Under the pieces are notes generated by a model. That model was not told the DNA's origin and made no database searches. It saw only the letters and a program-made list of their open reading frames with translations. From positions 1 through 64,000 of the forward strand of contig NZ_SMKT01000019.1 in NCBI RefSeq assembly GCF_004348735.1: 64,000 nucleotides of DNA. The letters run 5' to 3'. Every line of letters starts with the position of its first letter. Position 1 is the stretch's first letter. The translations under genes and the position numbers were made by a program. This document shows positions 8,071 to 15,913 of the stretch, one piece after another. The DNA comes from Actinomadura sp. KC06 (GTDB taxonomy: Bacteria; Actinomycetota; Actinomycetes; Streptosporangiales; Streptosporangiaceae).

Positions 8071-9308
8071 GTGGGCGACGCAAAGCGGAAGCGATTCGGC
8101 GCGTACCTCGCACAGATGCGCAGGGACGCACACAAGAGCCAGAGACAACTGGCAGAGACGTTGTGCCGGATGTCCGGGACCGTCTCTGTGACGCGGCACG
8201 AGGTCAGCCGATGGGAACGAGGTGAGCGCGTTCCGGATGTCTGGCTACCCGCCCTCGCGACGGCCCTGAGCGTTCCACTTGACACGCTTGAACGCGGAGC
8301 CGCCCATGCGCGAGGCGAGGACATCAGCGCCGGGCCGCGCAGTCCGGCTGAGGCGCTCGCCTACTTCTTGCCCGATCACGACGTGGATCTTGGCCCCCTA
8401 GCGAGCGAAGCAGGCCGCCGAGTGGGAGCCACCACAGCCGCCACCCTTGCCGACCGGGCGCACAGCCTGCGACTGGCCGACGACGTCATCGCCGGTGGCG
8501 ATCTACTCGCCCCCGCGCTCCGGGAACTGGACGGTGCCATCCGGCTCTACCGGGAGACGACGCATTCCGAGGAGACCGGCCGCTCTCTTCTGAGCAGCAT
8601 CGGAGAGATGGCGCAGATCACGGGATGGATCGCCAGCGACGCAGGCGAGCACGAGCAGGCGGCGCGCGTCTACCGGCTTGGAGTCTCGGCCGCTAGGGAA
8701 GCCGGAGACCTCGCCCTGGTTGGCAACCTCGCCGGAAGCCTCGCCTACCAGCTCTCCAACACTGGCCGCGAAGACGACGGGCTGAGCCTCGCCCTTGCGG
8801 CGCTAGAAGAGGCAGGGCCGGACGCCCCGGCCAAGGCCCGCGCGCTCTACCTTGACCGAGTCGCATGGGCCCACACCAAAGCAGGCGACACCCACCAGCG
8901 ATGCGCGCTCTCGCCGAGGCCCACGAAGCCATGGCCAACGAGGACTCGCAGGAGTCCCCAGACTGGGCCTATTGGGTCTCCCCCGAGGAACTCGATGTGA
9001 TGGACGCCCGCGTCTACACGGAGCTTCGGAAACCGTTGCGCGCCGTTCCGCTCCTGCAAGAGGTGCTCAGCCGCTACGACTCCACCCACACCCGCGAACT
9101 GGCCCTCTACCTCTCATGGCTCGCGGTCGCACTCGTAGACGCGAACGAGCCAGAGGAGGCTGCCCTGGCGGCGCGCAGGATGCTCGACCTTTCGGCCGAC
9201 TTCGCGAGCGACCGCACGACCCAGCGAGGCCGCATCGTCCTCACGAAGCTGGAGCCGTTCCGCGACATCCCCGAGGTACGCGAAGTGCTCGACACGTACG
9301 CGGCCTGA
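8071..9308 (+). pseudogene. frameshifted XRE-family regulator with TPR-like C-terminus
   Basis: GTG 8071 follows a GGGAGAGAGGGG stretch. The first frame gives a helix-turn-helix (QRQLAETLCRMSG, TRHEVSRWERGERVP) and then alpha-helical repeats through AWAHTKAGDT at about 8890. There the frame is lost; the next frame continues with AMRALAEAHEAM and more helices to DTYAA and the stop at 9308. Adding one C to CCC near 8891-8893 restores a single protein of about 412 aa, a normal length for XRE-TPR regulators. As read, the product would lack its last about 140 residues and gain an unrelated tail. Confidence 0.75.
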
Positions 9309-9331
9309 CGGGCGTTCCAGCAGGTCAGCCT

Positions 9332-9988
<657 letters not shown>

Positions 9989-10062
9989 GCCCTCAGGTTA
10001 GCTCGCCGCCGGAGTCATGAGTGTTTCTCTTATGGCTGATTACGTCCTGGTAGGTTGCTTTC

Positions 10063-10947
10063 GTGGTGAGGCGGGGGATCGCGTTCGGGGTCGCGGCGTA
10101 CGTGCTGTGGGGGTTGTTCCCGCTGTACTGGCCGCTGCTGAAGCCGGCGGGCGCGGTCGAGATCCTCGCGCACCGGATCATGTGGTCGCTGGTCGCGGTG
10201 GGGGCGGTGCTCGCCGCGCGGCGGAGCCTGCGGTGGGTCAGGACGCTGACCGTCCGGCAGGTCGTGCTGCTGGCGCTGGCGGCGGTGATGGTCACGGTCA
10301 ACTGGGGCACGTATATCTACGCCGTCAACAGCGGGCAGACGATCGAGGCGGCGCTGGGGTACTTCATCAACCCGCTGATCAGCGTGCTGTTCGGTGTCGT
10401 CGTTTTCCGGGAGCGGCTGCGGACGTGGCAGTGGTGCGCGGTCGGGATGGGCACGCTGGCGGTGGTCGTGCTGACCGTCGACTACGGGCGTCCTCCCTGG
10501 ATCGCGCTGGTGCTGGCGGTGGCCTTCGGGACGTACGGGCTGATCAAGAAGTTCGTCGACATGCCGTCGGCGGAGGGCTTGGCGGTCGAGACGGCCGTGC
10601 TGTTCCTGCCCGCCTTGGGCTTCGTGCTCGTGTTGGAGGGCGGAGGCGAGGGGACGTTCGGGCATCAGGGCGTCGGACAGGCGGTTCTGCTGGCCGCGGC
10701 GGGTGTGGTGACGGCTGTGCCGATGATGTTCTTCAACGCGGCGGCGATCAGGTTGCCGCTGACGGTCATCGGCATGTTGCAGTACCTGGCGCCTGTCCTG
10801 CAGTTCGCCATCGGAGTGTTCGTCCAGCACGAGGAGATGCCGGCGAGCCGCTGGACGGGCTTCCTGCTGGTGTGGCTCGCGCTGGTGATGCTCACCTGGG
10901 ACGGTCTGCGGGCCGCCCGCCGCGAAGCGCTCCCCGAGACCGCCTAG
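10063..10947 (+). CDS. rarD: RarD-type EamA/DMT-family transporter
   Basis: 294 aa with ten predicted membrane helices in two EamA halves. The opening with YVLWGLFPLYW and AHRIMWSL is the conserved RarD signature, followed by NWGTYIYAVN and a second half with PMMFFNAAAIRLPL. Family members are exporters, sometimes linked to chloramphenicol sensitivity; the true substrate is not known. It starts at GTG 10063, where a second GTG follows. It stands alone, divergent from msrA. Confidence 0.9.
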   Translation: MVRRGIAFGVAAYVLWGLFPLYWPLLKPAGAVEILAHRIMWSLVAVGAVLAARRSLRWVRTLTVRQVVLLALAAVMVTVNWGTYIYAVNSGQTIEAALGYFINPLISVLFGVVVFRERLRTWQWCAVGMGTLAVVVLTVDYGRPPWIALVLAVAFGTYGLIKKFVDMPSAEGLAVETAVLFLPALGFVLVLEGGGEGTFGHQGVGQAVLLAAAGVVTAVPMMFFNAAAIRLPLTVIGMLQYLAPVLQFAIGVFVQHEEMPASRWTGFLLVWLALVMLTWDGLRAARREALPETA

Positions 10948-10998
10948 GGAGGCTAAAGTGCCGGACGTCACACGCGCCCGGATCCGAGGGAGCTCTCG

Positions 10999-11358
10999 TT
11001 GCGGCTGGTCAGCGTCATCATCCTGGGAACGGCACTCGTCGCCGTCGGCCTCCTGGCTCCAGGAACGGGTGACGCGACCCCGGCCGAACGCGACGGTGTC
11101 TCAGTGCGGCCCGAGATAGTGAAGCCGGGAGAGCGGGTCCGGGTCTCGGTTCCGCGATGCGATGGCGTGAGGTCTGCGACGTCCGCGGCGTTCACCGGCC
11201 GGGCAGTGGACGGCGCGGCCACCGTCAGGCCGAACGCCGAACCCCGGACGTACGCGGTCGTGGCCTACTGCGGGTCGCGGAAGGTGACGGGCGAGGTGCG
11301 GGTGGCGGAGCGTCATGGATGGCCGGACCTGCTGCCCGCCGACCGAAACGTCCGCTGA
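10999..11358 (+). CDS. small secreted protein of unknown function
   Basis: 119 aa from TTG 10999, with GAGGGAG 7 bp upstream. Residues 1-27 form a signal peptide with a long hydrophobic core ending near DATPA. The mature part starts with VSVRPEIVKPGERVRVSVPRC, resembling the first strands of an Ig-like or cell-surface repeat domain, and holds two cysteines that could pair. Nothing closer can be recognised. It lies 51 bp after rarD on the same strand but is not obviously linked by function. Confidence 0.6.
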   Translation: MRLVSVIILGTALVAVGLLAPGTGDATPAERDGVSVRPEIVKPGERVRVSVPRCDGVRSATSAAFTGRAVDGAATVRPNAEPRTYAVVAYCGSRKVTGEVRVAERHGWPDLLPADRNVR

Positions 11359-11676
11359 CCTTCCTGCGGACTCGTCACCGGACGATTTCGCAAGCATATT
11401 CGATAGCAATTATCCCGAATTGTCGATCGAGCTCAGTTGAGATCTTTCTGACTGGACTGACGAATCGCTTGCAAAGTGAGCCACGTCACGCATGGATGAC
11501 CAAACCTACCCCCGGCTGGACACTTGTTTTCGTCAAATGATCATGTGATACTTCCTACAACTCGGTCAGAACGCCCATCTAACTACAAAATGCCCACGCA
11601 GCTCGATCTGCCTGAAAGTCCTCAAAGGTCACGAGCCGGTGGTCTTCTTGGCGCCGGCTTCACAGAGGGGTCGAGA
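11359..11676 (+). promoter_or_regulatory. 318-bp upstream region of the terpene cassette
   Basis: This gap is visibly richer in A and T than its surroundings, consistent with a promoter region for the P450-terpene operon. No convincing -35/-10 pair could be fixed by eye. A GTGA-N6-TCAC dyad lies at 11476-11489. An in-frame ATG at 11590 could extend the P450, but the sequence there has no P450 character and the start at 11677 has a better ribosome site. Confidence 0.4.
11476..11489. promoter_or_regulatory. GTGA-N6-TCAC dyad, CRP/FNR-type operator candidate
   Basis: GTGAGCCACGTCAC reads as GTGA, six bases, TCAC, the core of sites bound by CRP/FNR-family regulators. It is 188 bp upstream of the P450 start. 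Only the four-base arms are symmetrical, and a match this short is expected by chance at moderate frequency, so this is a suggestion only. Confidence 0.3.
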
Positions 11677-13032
11677 ATGTCCGTCGATGCCCGTATCCGG
11701 ACCGTCCATAAGGCACAGACGCTCTCAATCAGCCACCTGCCAGGGCTTCTGCGTGACCCTCTAAGAGAGTTCGAGGAGATGGGCAGGGAAGCGGACGGCC
11801 GGATCGTGCGCGCGAACCTCGGCCCCTTCCGCCCGTATCTGATCACACATCCGGATCACCTTCAGCACGTCCTGCGCGACAACGTCGACAACTACCGGCG
11901 TGACGGCATGATGTGGAAGCCGCTCAGCCGGCTGGTGGGCGAGACCTCCGATGCGGATCCGTCCTGGCCCGTCAAGAGGAGGGTGTACCAGGACCTGCTC
12001 TCGGGACCGAGCACCGCGCTGGTCGCCGACAAGATGGTGGCGACGATCTCCGATGCCGTGGGCGAACTGGGCGAACGAGCCGACCCGGAACGACCGGTCG
12101 ACGCCTACGAGGAGATGACCCGCATCGTGTACCGGACGATAATCCGCGTGCTCATCGGTGATCGGATCTCGGTGTCGCAGATCGACGAACTCGGCCAGGT
12201 GATGGTGACCGCCACGACCTCTTCGTTCCGATCGCGGATGCTGATGCCCTTCGTCCCGCTCTCGGTGCCGCTCCCGGGGGACAGGACCTTCAACCGATCC
12301 GTCCAGGCGGTGGACGACCTCATCTTCCCCATCGTCCGCGAGGCGCGCCGGAACGGCGCCGGCGGACGGGACGTCGTGTCCCTGCTCCTCAACGCGCGGG
12401 GCGAGGACGGCAAGGGGATCGATGACCGCGCGGTGCGGGACGGGATCACGGGCCTGTTCGTCGCGGCCACGGACACCACGGTCTCGGTACTGACGTTCCT
12501 GTGGGCGGCGCTGGACCTCAATCCCGAAGTCCGTGCCAGGCTCTACGACGAGATGGACCGGGTAGTAGGGGAGGGTCCGCCGTCGTTCGAGCACGTGGCG
12601 GACCTGACCTACACCAAGATGGTCCTGCACGAGGCGCTGCGCCTGTACTCGGTCGCCTGGATCGCCCCGCGGGTCGTCGAGGCGGACGACCTCATCGACG
12701 GAGTCCGCATCAAGGCGGGCGCCATCGTCGCCGTCAGCCCCTTCCTCACACACCGCCTGCCCGGAATATGGCCGCAGCCGTACGTCTTCGACCCGGAGCG
12801 ATTCGCCACGGGCAGATCTCGGCACAGGTTCGCGTTCATGGCGTTCGGTGGCGGCCCCAACCAGTGCGCGGGACGCGTCTTCTTCTTCATCGAGGCACCG
12901 CTCATCCTGGCCACGCTGCTCAGCAAGTATCGGCCGATACTTCACAGCCCACATCCGGTTGAGCCGCGAGTGGACATCACGCTGAAGCCCCGCGACCGCG
13001 TGAAGATCACGCTTGAGCCCGTTCGGCGCTGA
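11677..13032 (+). CDS. cytochrome P450 of a terpene cassette
   Basis: 451 aa from ATG 11677, which has GAGGGG at 6-bp spacing. The I-helix reads FVAATDTT near residues 262-269 (usual AGxDTT, Gly replaced by Ala), ExxR is EALR at 318-321, and the haem loop is FGGGPNQCAG with Cys397. The usual Arg or His two residues before the Cys is Asn. No N-terminal membrane anchor is seen, so it is a soluble bacterial P450 needing ferredoxin partners, which are not encoded here. The class I terpene synthase follows by 49 bp. The likely role is oxidation of the cyclised terpene. Confidence 0.85.
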   Translation: MSVDARIRTVHKAQTLSISHLPGLLRDPLREFEEMGREADGRIVRANLGPFRPYLITHPDHLQHVLRDNVDNYRRDGMMWKPLSRLVGETSDADPSWPVKRRVYQDLLSGPSTALVADKMVATISDAVGELGERADPERPVDAYEEMTRIVYRTIIRVLIGDRISVSQIDELGQVMVTATTSSFRSRMLMPFVPLSVPLPGDRTFNRSVQAVDDLIFPIVREARRNGAGGRDVVSLLLNARGEDGKGIDDRAVRDGITGLFVAATDTTVSVLTFLWAALDLNPEVRARLYDEMDRVVGEGPPSFEHVADLTYTKMVLHEALRLYSVAWIAPRVVEADDLIDGVRIKAGAIVAVSPFLTHRLPGIWPQPYVFDPERFATGRSRHRFAFMAFGGGPNQCAGRVFFFIEAPLILATLLSKYRPILHSPHPVEPRVDITLKPRDRVKITLEPVRR

Positions 13033-13081
13033 GCGACGGCGCGCCACGTCCGCATCCCGCACCGCGTGAGAAGGCCCGACA

Positions 13082-13978
13082 ATGACCTCCAGCGAGCATG
13101 CCCTCGAGTTCGACGACCTGCCTCCCGCCGTGGAGATCGGCAGGATCTGCGCCGTGGCCGGGCAGGCCGCACGAGACACCCAGCGCTGGACCGCCCAGTA
13201 CGGCCGCCTGTTCTCTGCCAAGCCCTTCGACACGACTCTGTACCACACGGTCTGCCAATGCATGTCATTCAGTGCGCCGTGGGCCGCAAGCGAAGAGTTG
13301 CGACTTGCGAACCGCGCGGCGCTGTGGGGCTTCGGTGCGGACTGGCTCGTCGACTACGCGGCGACGTCCCGGACGGCGGTGGAGGAGATCGTGGCCGGGT
13401 GCCTGGCCGTTGCGGACGGCGCCGTACCGCCCGACGACGACCTCCTGCTCTCGCTCGCCGACATCCGCGACGAGCTGGCGGAGGCGCCCGCCTGGGGCGC
13501 GCTCCGGCCCGTCTGGCGCGACCACCTCGCCCGCTTCCTGCGGGCGATGGCGCGCGAGTGGGACTGGCGGGAGGCCGGGGAGAAGGGGCGTCCCACCTTC
13601 GCCGAATACCTCGACAACGCGGACAACTTCGGATTCTCCTTCGCCTTCGTGTCGCACTGGGCATTCACGAGCCCGCCACCGACGGAACATGACATCGCGA
13701 CCATCCAGAACGCCGGCCTGGCGGCCCAGCGCACAGGACGATTGATCAACGATCTCGGCACCTACGAGCGAGACCTCGAGTGGGGCGATCTCAACGCGCT
13801 GCTGCTCGGTGTCGGCCGCGAAGAGGTCGCCCGGCGCATCGCCGAGTTGACTCGCGAGTTCCAGGAGGCGGCGGCCCCGATGCGGGCCGACCATCCGCGT
13901 CTGGCCCGGTACCTCGAGCGCCAGCTCGATTTCTGCACCGGCTTCTACGGAGGTTCCGACTACTGGGGAAACCTGTGA
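13082..13978 (+). CDS. class I terpene synthase with variant metal motifs
   Basis: 298 aa all-helical protein from ATG 13082 (GAAGG 7 bp upstream). The second metal motif is clear: NDLGTYERD at residues 223-231 fits NDxx(S/T)xx(K/R)(D/E). The first, normally DDxxD, is reduced to DWLVD at 87-91, keeping only the first and last acids. An Arg-rich helix and the C-terminal FCTGFYGGSDYW resemble the aromatic end of bacterial class I synthases. It would ionise a prenyl diphosphate, or the bicyclic diphosphate made by the class II partner. Its stop overlaps the GTG of the class II gene. Confidence 0.75.
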   Translation: MTSSEHALEFDDLPPAVEIGRICAVAGQAARDTQRWTAQYGRLFSAKPFDTTLYHTVCQCMSFSAPWAASEELRLANRAALWGFGADWLVDYAATSRTAVEEIVAGCLAVADGAVPPDDDLLLSLADIRDELAEAPAWGALRPVWRDHLARFLRAMAREWDWREAGEKGRPTFAEYLDNADNFGFSFAFVSHWAFTSPPPTEHDIATIQNAGLAAQRTGRLINDLGTYERDLEWGDLNALLLGVGREEVARRIAELTREFQEAAAPMRADHPRLARYLERQLDFCTGFYGGSDYWGNL

Positions 13979-15672
13979 GATCCGACTGCGCCTCATCGTG
14001 CGGAACTGAGCAGGAGGCTGCGGACACCAACGTGACCGCGGTGGCACATGAGCTACTGACCAGCCTTCTCACTCGTCCCTGGGGGCAGGTTTCCCTGTCC
14101 GTCTACGAAACGGGTCGCCTGATCTCGCTGTCTCCGTGGCTCGCGGGCCACAGTCGACGCGTCCAGTACATTCTGGATGCCCAGCGGCCGGACGGTCTCT
14201 GGGGCGCACCGGGCGCCTATGCGGTCGTCCCGACGCTGAGCGCGGTGGAGGCCTTGCTCACCGTGCTCCGGAGCCGCGCGGGCGGCGGGACGGATGATGA
14301 GGGGAACTCCGCGAGCAAAAGGAACGAGGCGGATCTCGGGAAGGTGTCCGGCGCGCTAGACCGGGCGTTGCCTCCGCTCCTGCGGCGATTGCCCGCCCTG
14401 AACTTCGGCATGTTCCCGGACCTGCCCGCGAGCGATCTGATCGTCGGCTCCCTGGTCGGCTCGATCAATCGGCACCTGGACCGGCTCGGCGGCTCCTCTC
14501 CGCCGTTCACCGGCCGCATCTCGACAGACGCTCGGCTGGGAACACCGAAGGGTCTGGACGGAGGACGTCTCGCCAAGATGCGCACGGCTCTCATCGCGGG
14601 CATCAACCTTCCGGAGAAGGTGCTGCACGCACTGGAGGTCGCCGGCGACCTCGCCGGCGGGGCGCGCACCGTCCACCCGGGTTCCAGCGGCGCGATCGGC
14701 GCGTCTCCCGCGGCCACCGCCGCATGGCTCGGCGGACGGGGCGCGTTTCGTCCGCGGCATCCGGCCCGGCTCTTCCTGGAGGCCGTCGCCGATGACCATG
14801 CGGGGCCGGTGCCGTGCGGCTTCCCCATCACCGTCTTCGAGCGAGCCTGGGTTCTGAGCACCCTCGCCCGCGCGGGGGTCATCTCCACCGCCCCGGCCGC
14901 GCTGATGAGGAATCTCGAGGCCGCGCTCGGACCGGTCGGGACCCCCGCCGCGGAGGGACTTCCCGCGGACGCGGATACGACGTCTGCCACCCTGTACGCC
15001 CTCGGACTGCTCGGGGTGTCTCGGTCCCCAGAGGCCCTGTGGACGTATGAAACACCCACGCACTTCTGCACCTGGCCAGGTGAAGGGGGCTTCTCGATCA
15101 CGGTCAACGCCCATGTGCTCGAAGCGTTCGGCCAGTACCTGCACAACGTCCTGAAGTGCGGAGAGTCCCTCCCGGCGTCCGTTCCGCGATACGCGAAGGC
15201 CGTCGACGAGCTCGTGACCCTGCTCAGCGACCAGCAGCGTGCGGACGGAAGCTGGGTGGACAGGTGGCACGCGTCCCCCTACTACGCGACGGCGTGCTGT
15301 GTCGCGGCGCTGGCCCGCTTCGGCGGGGCCAGGGCGGCCGGGGTCCTCGAACTGGCCCGCGCATGGGTACTGGAAACGCAGCGTCCCGACGGCTCTTGGG
15401 GGCTATGGGGCGGGACGGCGGAGGAAACGGCGTACGCACTGCAGATACTGCTGCCAACCCCCTCGGACACCGGAGCGCCTGAGCCGACAGAGATGTATAA
15501 GGAATCCATAACTCGGGGGGATAAATTCCTCTCGGTACTCTGGGCTCGCTCGAACAATGGACACATTGAGGGTCCGGCGCTGTGGCACGACAAGGACCTC
15601 TACCTTCCCGTGGCCATCGTGCGCGCCTCCATCCTGGCCGCTCAGCACCTCGCCAGGAAGTACGTCCCGTAG
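13975..15672 (+). CDS. class II (protonation-initiated) diterpene/sesquiterpene cyclase, DxDTT type
   Basis: 565 aa starting GTG 13975, overlapping the class I stop by GTGA. It has the beta-gamma alpha-barrel look of copalyl-diphosphate-synthase relatives, with QW-like repeats such as QRPDGLWG, QRADGSW and QRPDGSWGLWGG. The catalytic acid motif, normally DxDD, is DADTT at residues 332-336. DxDTT variants are known in some class II cyclases. No class I motif is present. It should cyclise GGPP or FPP by protonation while keeping the diphosphate, handing the product to the class I enzyme. The product cannot be inferred. Confidence 0.8.
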   Translation: MRSDCASSCGTEQEAADTNVTAVAHELLTSLLTRPWGQVSLSVYETGRLISLSPWLAGHSRRVQYILDAQRPDGLWGAPGAYAVVPTLSAVEALLTVLRSRAGGGTDDEGNSASKRNEADLGKVSGALDRALPPLLRRLPALNFGMFPDLPASDLIVGSLVGSINRHLDRLGGSSPPFTGRISTDARLGTPKGLDGGRLAKMRTALIAGINLPEKVLHALEVAGDLAGGARTVHPGSSGAIGASPAATAAWLGGRGAFRPRHPARLFLEAVADDHAGPVPCGFPITVFERAWVLSTLARAGVISTAPAALMRNLEAALGPVGTPAAEGLPADADTTSATLYALGLLGVSRSPEALWTYETPTHFCTWPGEGGFSITVNAHVLEAFGQYLHNVLKCGESLPASVPRYAKAVDELVTLLSDQQRADGSWVDRWHASPYYATACCVAALARFGGARAAGVLELARAWVLETQRPDGSWGLWGGTAEETAYALQILLPTPSDTGAPEPTEMYKESITRGDKFLSVLWARSNNGHIEGPALWHDKDLYLPVAIVRASILAAQHLARKYVP

Positions 15673-15745
15673 CATCGAACAGACCCAACGGCAACATGTC
15701 GTTCATGTTTCCTGCATCACAAGACGCGGCGACATTAACGAAAAA

Positions 15746-15760
15746 CCCATCACTGATGGG
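15746..15760. promoter_or_regulatory. 15-bp palindrome between the terpene cassette and the conservon
   Basis: CCCATCACTGATGGG is a perfect dyad (7-bp arms, one central base) set in an AT-rich patch, 73 bp after the cyclase stop and 154 bp before cvnA. It has no long stem or T run expected of a terminator, so an operator for a dimeric repressor is the simpler reading. No regulator can be named. Confidence 0.4.
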
Positions 15761-15913
15761 AACAAAGTACGTCATCTGAGCCCGCGAGGTTGCTAAGGTA
15801 CTGGCGCGTGCGAGGCGATCGCTTCCCGTCGCACTGCACGCCCGCTCACCACGGCCCCGAACCCCCTCTGCGGCGGTCCGCCGGCCGCTCGGGAACTCGT
15901 TGAGGACTGGTTG

